A stretch of 64,000 nt of DNA, from NCBI GenBank assembly GCA_023663805.1, contig JAMPGR010000001.1, forward strand, positions 1,040,066-1,104,065, in the 5' to 3' direction. The DNA is from Clostridium sp. (GTDB lineage: Bacteria > Bacteroidota > Bacteroidia > Bacteroidales > Muribaculaceae). Below the pieces are notes generated by a model, which was given only the letters and a program-made list of their open reading frames with translations, was not told the origin of the DNA and made no database searches. Numbering within the stretch: the first letter of the stretch is position 1; the number at the start of each line of letters is the position of its first letter. The translations under genes and the position numbers were made by a program. Below are positions 40,886-50,351 of the stretch, one piece after another.

Positions 40886-43201
40886 TCAGTCGATAACGAT
40901 TTCGTCGACGAATACGAAGGCAGTGTTACCCTTTCCGATATGCCACGACGGAATCTTGTTTTCGGGGACACCGACAATCTTTACGTAGCGGGCCTTCCGG
41001 GCGGGGAAAGTCAGAGTATGGTTGACGATTTCGTTGAGGGGACTTTCGAGAGTCGGATTATCCTCGCGGGCGACGCTCGTGAAATTCTTTCCATCCTCGG
41101 AGAGGAGAACGTCGATCGAGCGGAAGTCGAAGATCCAGTTGTCGGTGTTGACGTTCGCGTTGAACGATACGGTGCTGACGGTCTCCTCCTCGCCGAGGTC
41201 GACGAGAATTTCCATATTGTTGCCGACCCATGCGACCCAGTCGCCGGTGTTAAAACTTTCGGCGCCGAACTTGCCGTCCGAAAGTGTTGCTCCGAGTTTG
41301 GCGCGATACTGGTTGCTCGGTGGTGTAAGCAGGGTGACCTCGCGTGCAGTCGCCTTGTTGAAGGAAACGCTGTCGACATAGATTTTACTGCGTCCCGAGG
41401 GGCGGAATGCAGCGGCCATTATCTTGCCGCTCTCCGTGATTTCGATCGGAGATTCGTAGAGGGGCGACTCCTCGGTCGGTTCGGTACCATCGAGGGTGTA
41501 ATGGACTGGTGCGTCATCGACGGTCGAGAACGTCGCGACGATCGCGTGCTTCGCGGGATCGAGCGTCAGCGAGGGGGTGACGTTATAGATATGGCGGGCG
41601 TAGTTGTAGCCGAGGGCGTCGTAGTGGTTTACAAGTTGCGGCAACCGGTGGGCAAAATTGTTATAATCCTTCTTTTCGGGCATAGTCCACTGGACCTCGC
41701 TCAACGCGGCCATACGGGGAAGTTCCATATACTGGACCTGGGCGTAGGTCGGCATATATTCTGTCCAGAGGTTGGCCTGAACGCCGATAATATGTTTCTG
41801 CTCATCGGGAGTCAGCGATTCGGGATAGGGTTCATAACTGTAGACCTTTTCGATTGGCAGATAACCACCGATGGCATCGGGTTCATCCGTGCGGTCAAGG
41901 GTCTGGTAGTAGTCGAAATAGAGATAGGTGTTCGGGGTCATGATGACATCGTGGCCGAGTTTGGCGCCCTGTATTCCACCCGATTCGCCACGCCACGACA
42001 TGACAACTGCGTTCGGATCCATTCCGCCTTCCATAATTTCATCCCAGCCGATCATACGGCGTCCTTTCGATGCAAGGAAGTTGGTCGCGTGTTCCATAAC
42101 AAAACTCTGGAGTTTCTGTTCCTTCGTGCTGTGAGAGTCGTTCTTCAGGCCAAGCGCAGCGATACGTGCCTGGCATTTCTCGCACTCCTCCCAGCGGACC
42201 TTCGGACATTCGTCGCCGCCGAGGTGAACATATTCCGAGGGGAAGAGTTCGACTATCTCTTCGAGAACGCCATCGATAAACTCGAGGGTCGAGTCGTTGC
42301 CGGCGCAGAGGAGATCCTCCGAAACGCCCCACTGCTGCCATACATCATACGGACCACCTGTACAGCCGAGTTCGGGATACGCGGCGAGTGCGGCTACCAT
42401 ATGGCCGGGAAGGTCGATTTCGGGAACGATTACGATGTTGCGGTCCGACGCATACTTGACTATGTCGCGGATTTCATCCTGGGTATAGAATCCTTCGTAG
42501 GGGATCGAGTCATATACACCCGAGTTGTGCCCGATAACCGTTCCGCCCCGTTTCGAACTGATTTCGGTCAGTTTCGGATATTTCTTTATCTCGACGCGCC
42601 ATCCCTGGTCGTCAGTAAGGTGCCAGTGGAGTCGGTTGATATTGTGGAGAGCGAGCATATCGATGAACGACTTGACAGAGTCGGTCGGGAAGAAATGGCG
42701 GGATACGTCGAAATGTGCACCGCGGTAGGCGAAGCGGGGATAGTCGTTGATTGTCACGGCAGGGAAGAGAACCGTACTGCGTTCCTTTGCGGGAATCGAC
42801 TTGCGTAGTGTCTGAATGCCGTAGAACGTACCGGCAGCGGTCGCGCCGTCGATTGTCACGAGGCTGTCGTTGACCGTCAGCGTGTAGGCTTCGGGGTTCT
42901 CAGACCGGAGGTTACGTTCGAGCAGAATCGCGTCGCGTCCGGGATTTTCGCCGACGATTTTCAGGCGGGTGCCGGTCAGATCGGCGATGTAGTCGCTCAG
43001 GAAGGCTGCATAGCGCTGGAGCGAGTCGTTCTCGCCCGCGACGATGACAGTTTTGTCTGTCATGTGGAAACCTTCGCCCTCGCCGAGAGTAATCTCCTGA
43101 GGGGCGGGAATGACGGAATAGACGGCTGTCTGTTCCGAGGGGGTGGAGCAGGAGGCGAGCGTAATCGCCGCAAGTGCTCCGCAGATAATTGATTTTCTCA
43201 T
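40886..43201 (-). CDS. GH20 beta-N-acetylhexosaminidase lipoprotein with C-terminal F5/8-type domain
   Basis: The 771-aa product has a lipoprotein signal (TLASC, lipid-accepting Cys18). A GH20b N-terminal domain follows, then the catalytic barrel with HFDVSRHFF, HLTDDQGWRVEIKKYP and the Asp-Glu catalytic pair in HLGGDECPK. After the barrel come a chitobiase C-terminal-like segment (VHYTLDGTEPTEESPLYESP) and a coagulation-factor 5/8 (CBM32-type) domain from about residue 625. It hydrolyses terminal GlcNAc/GalNAc from glycoproteins by substrate-assisted catalysis. The M28 peptidase follows in the same transcript. Confidence 0.95.
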   Translation of the reverse strand: MRKSIICGALAAITLASCSTPSEQTAVYSVIPAPQEITLGEGEGFHMTDKTVIVAGENDSLQRYAAFLSDYIADLTGTRLKIVGENPGRDAILLERNLRSENPEAYTLTVNDSLVTIDGATAAGTFYGIQTLRKSIPAKERSTVLFPAVTINDYPRFAYRGAHFDVSRHFFPTDSVKSFIDMLALHNINRLHWHLTDDQGWRVEIKKYPKLTEISSKRGGTVIGHNSGVYDSIPYEGFYTQDEIRDIVKYASDRNIVIVPEIDLPGHMVAALAAYPELGCTGGPYDVWQQWGVSEDLLCAGNDSTLEFIDGVLEEIVELFPSEYVHLGGDECPKVRWEECEKCQARIAALGLKNDSHSTKEQKLQSFVMEHATNFLASKGRRMIGWDEIMEGGMDPNAVVMSWRGESGGIQGAKLGHDVIMTPNTYLYFDYYQTLDRTDEPDAIGGYLPIEKVYSYEPYPESLTPDEQKHIIGVQANLWTEYMPTYAQVQYMELPRMAALSEVQWTMPEKKDYNNFAHRLPQLVNHYDALGYNYARHIYNVTPSLTLDPAKHAIVATFSTVDDAPVHYTLDGTEPTEESPLYESPIEITESGKIMAAAFRPSGRSKIYVDSVSFNKATAREVTLLTPPSNQYRAKLGATLSDGKFGAESFNTGDWVAWVGNNMEILVDLGEEETVSTVSFNANVNTDNWIFDFRSIDVLLSEDGKNFTSVAREDNPTLESPLNEIVNHTLTFPARKARYVKIVGVPENKIPSWHIGKGNTAFVFVDEIVID

Positions 43202-43239
43202 GAATTGAAATGGTATGAGGTTCTTAGGTATATTTTCCG

Positions 43240-43271
43240 CAAAGTTAATCTATTTTCCGAACAATCGCAAA
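43240..43271 (-). promoter_or_regulatory. Promoter of the GH20-M28 transcript
   Basis: TTTG (43271-43268), a 20-bp spacer and TAACTTTG (43247-43240) on the minus strand form a complete Bacteroidota promoter about 39 bp before the GH20 start codon. Confidence 0.82.
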
Positions 43272-43329
43272 TCAAATTCGGAAACGATTTTTTTTCGATT
43301 TCAGTCCACGAATTTCAGAATAATATTCT

Positions 43330-43337
43330 TAACTTTG
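43330..43337 (+). promoter_or_regulatory. -7 element of the sigma-dynamin operon
   Basis: TAACTTTG matches the -7 consensus 25 bp before the sigma factor ATG. No TTTG is found at 19-21 bp, so the promoter may need an activator or be weakly constitutive. Confidence 0.5.
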
Positions 43338-43361
43338 CACGATAGAGAAATCAATCAAACA

Positions 43362-43949
43362 ATGGACCAGGACACACATAACGAAGACCGGCGGCTCGTA
43401 TCGGCCATACTGAACCGGGACACGCGGACAACAAGGGAGTTCCTCTACAGGAAATGCTACCCTCTGTTCCGTTCGATCCACTCCCGCTACCATACAGACT
43501 GCGACACCCCGGTCGAACTCGCTAACGAAATATACCTCTATATAATGACTCCTTCGCCCGGATCGGGGCTGTCGAAACTCGAACGGTTCGAGTTCCGGTG
43601 CTCCCTGATGATGTGGCTGAAGGTCGTCACGGAGAACTACTGCCGTCGGCTCTACAGACAGCGTATCGAAACCGACGAAATTTCCACGGAGAGCGGTGAC
43701 AGAATTCTTCCATCGGATGAATCTCTAATGGAAAACACACGAAATCTCGATATGAACGACGTATACAAACTTCTCGAAATGATGCCGAACCAGCGATATC
43801 GCCGGCTGATCGAACTTCGATATCTTAAAGAAATGACAAACGAAGAAACGGCCGGAATGCTCGATATGACTATGGCCAATTACTATAACAAACACCGTCT
43901 TGCGAAAGAGCAGTTCTGCTCGATGCTGAGAAAGGAGGGACTGTTATGA
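43362..43949 (+). CDS. ECF-type RNA polymerase sigma factor
   Basis: The ATG at 43362 gives 195 aa, 25 bp after a -7 element; the open frame upstream reads through promoter DNA. The protein has a sigma2-like region (LYRKCYPLFRSIHSRYHTD...VELANEIYLYIMTP, then LKVVTENYCRRLYRQRIE). A linker follows, and then a sigma4-like helix-turn-helix (LEMMPNQRYRRLIELRYLKEMTNEETAGMLDMTMANYYNKH). It opens an eight-gene operon, and the next gene overlaps by 4 bp, the usual arrangement for an anti-sigma factor. It probably directs expression of this operon, but the recognition sequence is not evident. Confidence 0.85.
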   Translation: MDQDTHNEDRRLVSAILNRDTRTTREFLYRKCYPLFRSIHSRYHTDCDTPVELANEIYLYIMTPSPGSGLSKLERFEFRCSLMMWLKVVTENYCRRLYRQRIETDEISTESGDRILPSDESLMENTRNLDMNDVYKLLEMMPNQRYRRLIELRYLKEMTNEETAGMLDMTMANYYNKHRLAKEQFCSMLRKEGLL

Positions 43950-44485
43950 AACGCGAATATATCGATCTATACTCGAAATTCCGCCTTGTCGACGAAGCCG
44001 GCATCGACGAAGAGGCTGTCGGCGCCTATCTCGAGGGAACGCTCGCCGACGATTCGGTCGAAGCCCATTCAATCGAAATGATATCGAAAGTCGATCCGGA
44101 ATTTGGATCTTTTCTGACAGACCTGGCCTCGGAACCGGTCGTAGTCTATGACGACACCGACCCTTCGGACCAGCAGTGGCTCCCCGACCTGCCCGATGTC
44201 GACGAATTTGTCGCCGAGACTTCGGAACTGCAGGATGTCGAATTTACCTTTATGGAAGTCGATTCAGGCCTATCAATCAAGGAGGATCTGATCGAACCGA
44301 ACATCAATTTTTGTATGTCCAATCCAATTGATGACGATGACACTATCGATATAATCGACATAAAGACCAACCCCGAAGAGATTGTCCCCCTGTCCGACGA
44401 CGACACGTTCGACCCCGGAGACACCTTCGACCCCGAAATTCCCGAGGATTTTACGGAGGAATTCCCCGACGATCCGATTCTTTAA
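43946..44485 (+). CDS. Acidic protein with anti-sigma-like N-terminus
   Basis: A 179-aa protein, strongly acidic, with no signal peptide and no TM helix. Residues 24-45 (AVGAYLEGTLADDSVEAHS) match the layout of anti-sigma zinc-finger domains (A-Y-L-D/E-G-x-L then E-x-H), but the zinc cysteines are missing. The second half is Asp/Pro-rich and disordered-looking, with repeated DTFDPxD stretches. The 4-bp ATGA overlap with the sigma gene supports a partner role. A soluble, membrane-free anti-sigma or co-regulator is an inference; no other function is visible. Confidence 0.65.
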   Translation: MKREYIDLYSKFRLVDEAGIDEEAVGAYLEGTLADDSVEAHSIEMISKVDPEFGSFLTDLASEPVVVYDDTDPSDQQWLPDLPDVDEFVAETSELQDVEFTFMEVDSGLSIKEDLIEPNINFCMSNPIDDDDTIDIIDIKTNPEEIVPLSDDDTFDPGDTFDPEIPEDFTEEFPDDPIL

Positions 44486-44587
44486 AAAAAATTGTTTCTA
44501 ACCGACAGATTCTCCCCCCGGGCGGTATCTCTATCGGTGTAAAGCAAACCGAACGAACAATCCAGATAACAAAAAATTTCAGAACAT

Positions 44588-45811
44588 ATGCTTGACTACA
44601 TTATTCTCGACATGGATGGCGACGGAATCGAAGACTCGACCGCCTTCTTCACCGACACGGACGGCGACGGATGGTATGACACAACCGAAATCTACTCCGA
44701 CTTCGACCACGACGGAAACATCGAACAGATGACAGTCGTCGACGAATACGGCAACATGACGACCGCCGTCGACACCGACAACAACGGAACCTACGACAAC
44801 TTCGTCACCGTAACCGACGAGAACCTCGACGGCATCGCCGACTCCGTTGTCAAGAGCCAGGACTACAACCAGGACGGCATCGTCGACAGCACGACAACAT
44901 ACGCCGACACAACCGGCACGGGCAACTTCGACACCGTCATCAAGAGCTATACACACACCGACGGCTCCGGCACCGAAAATCCGGTCTTCACCTCCGAGAT
45001 CTATCACGACTCGACAGGCAACGGCCAACCCGACAGTTATACACGCATCGATCAGTATGACACAACCGGCGACGGCGTCGCCGACACCCAGATTGTCCGG
45101 ATTGACTCGACCGCCTCAGGCGTGTTCGACACCGAGATGGCCTACGAAATCACCCCCGAAGGTGACCTGACTCCGCTCTTCGACGGACTCTACTACTCCT
45201 CGTCGATTTCGGGAACCCGGGCGGAGGATCTGACGAACTTCGATCCGACGACCGACCCCGAAAAGGTAGCCGGAGACCCTGCCTCCGATATGGATAACTG
45301 GGAATGCCAGGGCCACACGAACCGCTGTGCGATCTACTCCCAGCTGTTTGTCATCGAGGGTATAACGGGCGGCGACGTGACGATCGACGAACTCGTCGAG
45401 GTCGCCGAGGAGAACGGCTGGTTCGACGAGAGCATGGGTCCGGAGAACGGCAGCGGAACGACCGCGCTGAACATGAACAAACTGCTCGACTACTACGGTA
45501 TCGACAACGACATGTCGTTCCACAACGACCTCGCCGGACTCGAAGAAGAACTCCGGAACGGCAACAAGGTCATCGTCAGCATCGACGCAGACCAGATCTG
45601 GTATGGTTCCGACCCCGACATCTTCAGCCCCGCCTCGGGCGCGAACCACGCCGTTCAGATTATCGGTATCGACTATTCCGACCCGGAGCATCCGATGGCT
45701 ATCCTGAACGACTCAGGCTCACCCGACGGCTGCGGCGAAATGGTTCCCCTCGATGTGTTCGAGGACGCCTGGAGCGCCGGTGACAACCAGATGATCGTCT
45801 GCTATGCCTGA
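44588..45811 (+). CDS. C39-like cysteine peptidase with ten calcium-loop repeats, no signal peptide
   Basis: This 407-aa protein starts directly (MLDYIILDMDGDG) with about ten DxDxDGxxD-type loops at residues 8, 23, 38, 62, 77, 92, 107, 141, 158 and 173, mostly exactly 15 residues apart. These look like EF-hand, thrombospondin type-3 or RTX-like calcium loops. Residues of about 236-407 match the C39 peptidase layout: Gln241 six residues before Cys247 (QGHTNRCAIYSQ), His354 in GANHAVQIIGID, and Asn374-Asp375 in AILNDSG. It lacks a signal peptide and the ABC transporter seen with classical C39 proteins. The 102-bp gap upstream holds no recognisable promoter. Substrate unknown. Confidence 0.78.
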   Translation: MLDYIILDMDGDGIEDSTAFFTDTDGDGWYDTTEIYSDFDHDGNIEQMTVVDEYGNMTTAVDTDNNGTYDNFVTVTDENLDGIADSVVKSQDYNQDGIVDSTTTYADTTGTGNFDTVIKSYTHTDGSGTENPVFTSEIYHDSTGNGQPDSYTRIDQYDTTGDGVADTQIVRIDSTASGVFDTEMAYEITPEGDLTPLFDGLYYSSSISGTRAEDLTNFDPTTDPEKVAGDPASDMDNWECQGHTNRCAIYSQLFVIEGITGGDVTIDELVEVAEENGWFDESMGPENGSGTTALNMNKLLDYYGIDNDMSFHNDLAGLEEELRNGNKVIVSIDADQIWYGSDPDIFSPASGANHAVQIIGIDYSDPEHPMAILNDSGSPDGCGEMVPLDVFEDAWSAGDNQMIVCYA

Positions 45812-45861
45812 GAACGGTCAGAACCGAATTTAATCCGAATCAACGAAAATAATCCGAATAT

Positions 45862-46401
45862 ATGGAAACAACAACCCAGACCACCGCAGGACTGATCCGC
45901 AAAGCCGCCGAGTCATACCTGGCCAAAGAGGAGATCCCGATGGGGTATGTCCCCGGCTTCCCGATCCTGTCGATCGTCAACGACATGCTCGTCATGTCGG
46001 TACCATTCCTCCGCTATAAAGTGACGGGCGAAAAAGACAAGACCCTCGTCTATCCGATCCGCTATGTCATCGACCTGAACCTTCCCGACGGACGCATCGT
46101 CGGCTTCAACGACCTGGCCTACCTGCCGGAATTCGCCAGCCTGAATTTCGGATCGGCCTGCGGACTTTTCCGCCACAAAGCGATCGCCGACCTCGACCGC
46201 AACCAGTATGCCGCGCTGAAGGCCGCCGTCTTTGCCGACTACGACCGCGTCATCGCCGCCCTGCTCGACGAGGCCCCCTACACCGCCGAAGATGACGCCG
46301 AAATGAGAGCACACCTGCAGCGTATCGTCGAACCTTCGCTCAAACCGATCTACGAGGTTCTCGATCCCGATTTCTACAACAAATATATCACCGAAAGATG
46401 A
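45862..46401 (+). CDS. Conserved-looking protein of unknown function in the dynamin operon
   Basis: I do not recognise this 179-aa protein. It has no signal peptide or clear TM segment. The middle (MSVPFLRYKVTGEKDKTLVYPIRYVIDLNLPDG) looks like a beta-sheet, and the second half is helical (KAIADLDRNQYAALKAAVFADYDRVIAALLDE). It lies 50 bp after the C39-like gene and overlaps the first dynamin gene by 4 bp (ATGA), so its synthesis is coupled with the GTPase. An adaptor for a GTPase or peptidase is possible but not shown. Confidence 0.75.
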   Translation: METTTQTTAGLIRKAAESYLAKEEIPMGYVPGFPILSIVNDMLVMSVPFLRYKVTGEKDKTLVYPIRYVIDLNLPDGRIVGFNDLAYLPEFASLNFGSACGLFRHKAIADLDRNQYAALKAAVFADYDRVIAALLDEAPYTAEDDAEMRAHLQRIVEPSLKPIYEVLDPDFYNKYITER

Positions 46402-48323
46402 GACGCATAAAAAACAGCAATTTTTTCAGCACCCCGGCGCCTGAAGCCGCACCCGAAGCGCCCAAGGCAGCCGCCGGGACTGCCGGGCAAGAGAAGGGAG
46501 AGACAGCACCCGAACCCCGCAAACCCGCCGCGATAGAGATCCGCGCGAAAATTAAGAACGCAGTCGACACAACCGGGAACGCCCTCGAAAAGATGGGGTT
46601 CAAATCGCTCGCAAACGAGGTCGCCCGCGCCTGGCAGAGTGTACGCCGCGAACGTTTCTCGATCGCTGTCGTCGGCGAATTCAACCGCGGCAAGAGTTCG
46701 ATGATCAACCGCCTTGTAGACCGCGAGGCGCTTCCGCTCGGGATGCTCCCGACGACAACGATGCTGACCCGCGTTCGCTACGGCTCGCCCGAAAAACTGA
46801 TTGTCGTCAACAAGGATGGGCGTAAAGTCGCCGACACGACCCTCAGTCTCGCGGCCTGGGAACCGTTCAAGACAGCCGAAGGTGAAGGCTCGGGAGCGGC
46901 AGCCGACGGACAGGCCTACGTCACCGTCAACGACACATGGCTCCGCCGGACCGGCATCGAAATCATCGACACCCCCGGAGCTGGCGATCTCGACGACTCC
47001 CGCGCCCGTGTGATCGGCCAGGCGCTGATGGGTTGCGACGGAGCATTGATTACGATTTCGGCGACAAGCCCGATGAGCATGACCGAGCGTGTCTTTATGG
47101 AACAGCGGATCATATCGCGCCGCATCCCCTACGTCGCGCTCGTCATCACCCGTATTGACCAGATACCGGAGCGGGAACGCGAGCGCCTCGTCGAGTTCGT
47201 CAAACAGCGTCTGAAAGTGTGGGGCCACGATGTCCCGGTACTCGTTGCCGGCGCGTCCGATTCGCTCCCCGAAAAATATTCAGCCATCTGCGGCGACGAC
47301 CGTATCCGCGAACTAATGACCTCCTGGTCGCGCGACACCTCGCGCGGCCAGTTGATCGAACTCTGGCTCGCCGGACGCCTCCTCGAGACAATCAAATCGG
47401 CCCGCGGGGCGCTCGAGGCACAGCTCGAGGTGCTCGACGCCAGCGATGACCGCCGCCGCCAGCTCGCCCAGGAGAAAATCAACGAACTGACCGCCCAGAA
47501 CAGCCGCTGGCAGAAACTCCGCGCCGAGATGAACAACCGCGCCGATGTCTGCGAACACAAGGTGCTTGCCAAGGCCTCGGAACTCGCCGAGAATCTTGTC
47601 GAGCAACTCCAGGTCGAAATCAGCGGCGTCGGCGACATCCCGAAATGGCTCAACGAAATCTACCCCTACCGAATCAAAGTCCAGCTGGCCAACATCTCTT
47701 CGGCGATCGACAACTACGCCAACCAGCAGATCCAGGCCGACATGCGCTGGCTCGCCACCCAGATATCGAGCGAATTCAAGGGAGCACGTTTCGAAGGGGT
47801 CACTCTTCCGGAGCATGTACGCCCCAACGAGGAGGAAATCGCGCCGGATGTCCGTCAGAAACCTGAGGTCGAGAACCTCGAGAAGAAGAGGATTAAACGC
47901 CAGGTCCTGACAGCCGCGACGACGGCTGCAGTGACAATCGCCCTGGCCTGCACGACCGGAGGTCTCGGCATTCTCGGTACACTCGGCTTCGGCACAACCG
48001 CCGGAATATTCAACCAGCAGTTCTTCAAGAAGAAGATCGAAGAACAACGCCAGGAGGTCAAGGGATATATCGCAACGCGCGTTCCGGAAATCATACGCGA
48101 GGCTTCGGCCGATGCCGGTCTCCGTCTCCGAACGATTTACAACAACATCGCGAGCGAAAGTTTCACCTCGGAATCGGCCTGGACCGACGCCCAGCGCAAG
48201 GCAATCATCGCCGCCGCCCGCGACGAGAACACCGAACAGCGCCGCGCTGCCGTCAAACAAAACCTCGAAGGACTCGGAAAAATCGAAAATCATATTAACG
48301 CACTCACCGAATCAATCAAATGA
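46398..48323 (+). CDS. Dynamin-like large GTPase, first of three
   Basis: The 641-aa product begins with an Ala/Pro/Glu-rich tail of about 45 residues. The GTPase domain shows G1 VVGEFNRGKSS (91-101), G2 threonines PTTTM (118-122), G3 DTPG (191-194) and G4-like TRID (251-254). Coiled-coil stretches follow at about 320-410. A hydrophobic paddle-like segment lies at about 503-538 (TAAVTIALACTTGGLGILGT). Bacterial dynamins of this size fuse or remodel membranes using GTP. Stop/start overlaps of 4 bp link it to both neighbours. The three GTPases are divergent in sequence, not recent duplicates, which suggests a hetero-oligomer. Confidence 0.9.
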   Translation: MRRIKNSNFFSTPAPEAAPEAPKAAAGTAGQEKGETAPEPRKPAAIEIRAKIKNAVDTTGNALEKMGFKSLANEVARAWQSVRRERFSIAVVGEFNRGKSSMINRLVDREALPLGMLPTTTMLTRVRYGSPEKLIVVNKDGRKVADTTLSLAAWEPFKTAEGEGSGAAADGQAYVTVNDTWLRRTGIEIIDTPGAGDLDDSRARVIGQALMGCDGALITISATSPMSMTERVFMEQRIISRRIPYVALVITRIDQIPERERERLVEFVKQRLKVWGHDVPVLVAGASDSLPEKYSAICGDDRIRELMTSWSRDTSRGQLIELWLAGRLLETIKSARGALEAQLEVLDASDDRRRQLAQEKINELTAQNSRWQKLRAEMNNRADVCEHKVLAKASELAENLVEQLQVEISGVGDIPKWLNEIYPYRIKVQLANISSAIDNYANQQIQADMRWLATQISSEFKGARFEGVTLPEHVRPNEEEIAPDVRQKPEVENLEKKRIKRQVLTAATTAAVTIALACTTGGLGILGTLGFGTTAGIFNQQFFKKKIEEQRQEVKGYIATRVPEIIREASADAGLRLRTIYNNIASESFTSESAWTDAQRKAIIAAARDENTEQRRAAVKQNLEGLGKIENHINALTESIK

Positions 48324-50338
48324 GCAACTACGATCAATATACCTGGTTCAAAACAAAACGCGAACAACTCGCCGGACTGCTCGGCGAATCGTCGAAGGTC
48401 GTCGACGAGATGAATATGCGCCTCGTCTCCGAGACCCTCGCCGGACTCGGCCGGAAGGTCAACAACGACAGTTTCCGCCTGATGGTCACCGGAACATTCA
48501 AAAACGGCAAGTCGGCCTTCATCAACGCAATCCTCGGCGAATATGTCCTCCCCTCCTACTCCGTCCCCTGCACCGCCGTCATCAGCGAAGTCAAATACGG
48601 CGAGGAGAAGCGCGTCGTCCTCCACTTCCAGAATCCCCTGCCCGACCGTATCGCCGGAACACTCCCGGAAGCTACGCTCCGCTATATGGAGTCACACGGC
48701 ATGAAAGATATACCGCCGCTCGAAATCCCCTACGACGAATTGGAGTCGTATGTGACGATTCCCGTCGGCGAGGATTCCGAGGAGTCTATCCTCGAATCCC
48801 CCTTCGAGAAGGCCGAGGTCTTCTACCCCTGCCCGATTCTGAAGGAGGGTGTCGAGATTATCGACTCCCCCGGACTGAACGAGCATACGACCCGCACGAA
48901 GGTCACGATGGAATATCTAAGCAAAGCCGACGCGATCCTCTTCGTCCTGAACGCCACGGCCGCCTGCGCTCAGACCGAGATCTCATTCCTCGAAAACGAC
49001 CTCGCCGCTCTCGGCTTCGAGGATCCGTTCATAATCGTCAACAAGATCGACATGGTCCCCGAGCGGGAACGCGCCATGCTCCACCGCTATATTGACCCGA
49101 AGGTCCGCCCCTACACGAAGCACAAAGTCTTCTATACCTCGGCAATCAAAGCCCTCGACGGAAAAGAGAAACACGACAACGCGCTCCTCGCCGAGTCGGG
49201 TTTCATCGAATTCGAAGAGGCTCTCCAGTCCTATCTGACAACCCAGAAGGGTAAGGCCAAACTGACTGCTCCTGCCCGTGAACTGAACCGTATCCTGACG
49301 GCCGAAGTGCTCGAAAAGGCTATCCCGACCCAGCGCTCGATGCTCGGCCAGTCGCTCGGCGAGGCGCGGATGCGCTACAACGCCGCCCGCCCGAAACTCG
49401 ACGAGATCCGTAACCGGAAGGCCACGGTCATGCAGCGTATGGAACTGCGTATCGAGCAGAGCCGAAACGAATTCCGCCGCGCCGTGAAGGCACACATCTC
49501 CGAGATTATCCAGTCTGTTCCGGTCTGGATCGAACAGGCCCGCACGAAGTCGAAATTCTCGGCCATTCCGACGAAGTCGCAGGGTAAGGCCGTCATCAGC
49601 GAACTGCTCTCGATCGTGACCGAGAAGATTCAGGAGAATCATATCGAATGGCAGAAAGAGGTGCTCGAGCCGCTGATCTCCGACCGCGCGTCGATTATCT
49701 TCGATTCGGCCGAACCAGATATCCAGAGTATTCTCCAGGATATCGACCGCGTCAGTTTCGATGTCGCTGGACTGGAGGACACCGAGCCTTCGAAGGTCAA
49801 GACCTGGGAACGTCTCAGTTCGGTCGGTGTCGGTCTTCTGATCGGCGACCTCTCGCTCGCCATCTCCGGCGGTGTCAACGGTTTCTCGAAGGAACTAGTC
49901 AAGACGCTCGCCTTCAACCTCGGCGCCGGCTTCCTGCTCGGCTTCTTCGGCATCTTCAACCCGTTCACGGTCATTCCGGTACTCCTCGGAAGCGTTATAT
50001 GGAATCTGATTAAGGGCGCGGACAACGCGATGAAGAATGTCAAACAGAAGGTCACGGAACGTATCGTCGACGACATGGTCAACACCTCCGAGGGACAGGC
50101 CGAGGAGACCGCCAACAAGATTGCGGAGAAACTCCGGGAGATTGCCTCAGGTATCGCGACGGCTCTCGACCGCGAGGTCGGACAGACCGAGGAACAGCTC
50201 CAGGCGATCCTCGACGAAATCAACCGCGGCCAGCAGGCTGTCGACCAGCGCAAGGCTGCTCTCGACGATGTCGAACACCGCACCCACAACCTTAACAAGC
50301 GTCTGAACGACCTTATTTTCGAACTCGCTGAAATCTGA
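48320..50338 (+). CDS. Dynamin-like large GTPase, second of three
   Basis: A 672-aa protein with G1 VTGTFKNGKSAF (56-67), G3 DSPG (182-185) and canonical G4 NKID (241-244). A helical stalk region follows (about 320-480). Two hydrophobic segments at about 502-517 and 530-564 (AFNLGAGFLLGFFGIFNPF) probably make a re-entrant membrane hairpin, and a C-terminal coiled coil (about 580-672) is rich in Glu/Gln/Lys. It begins 4 bp before the stop of the first GTPase gene. Sequence identity to the other two is low outside the G motifs. It probably acts with them at a membrane. Confidence 0.9.
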   Translation: MSNYDQYTWFKTKREQLAGLLGESSKVVDEMNMRLVSETLAGLGRKVNNDSFRLMVTGTFKNGKSAFINAILGEYVLPSYSVPCTAVISEVKYGEEKRVVLHFQNPLPDRIAGTLPEATLRYMESHGMKDIPPLEIPYDELESYVTIPVGEDSEESILESPFEKAEVFYPCPILKEGVEIIDSPGLNEHTTRTKVTMEYLSKADAILFVLNATAACAQTEISFLENDLAALGFEDPFIIVNKIDMVPERERAMLHRYIDPKVRPYTKHKVFYTSAIKALDGKEKHDNALLAESGFIEFEEALQSYLTTQKGKAKLTAPARELNRILTAEVLEKAIPTQRSMLGQSLGEARMRYNAARPKLDEIRNRKATVMQRMELRIEQSRNEFRRAVKAHISEIIQSVPVWIEQARTKSKFSAIPTKSQGKAVISELLSIVTEKIQENHIEWQKEVLEPLISDRASIIFDSAEPDIQSILQDIDRVSFDVAGLEDTEPSKVKTWERLSSVGVGLLIGDLSLAISGGVNGFSKELVKTLAFNLGAGFLLGFFGIFNPFTVIPVLLGSVIWNLIKGADNAMKNVKQKVTERIVDDMVNTSEGQAEETANKIAEKLREIASGIATALDREVGQTEEQLQAILDEINRGQQAVDQRKAALDDVEHRTHNLNKRLNDLIFELAEI

Positions 50339-50351
50339 TAATTCTCCGAGA

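Noticed and set aside
40940..42808. Long plus-strand open frame (622 codons) opposite the GH20 gene
   Set aside because: It is the mirror of a well-supported hexosaminidase; no motif, promoter or start context supports it.
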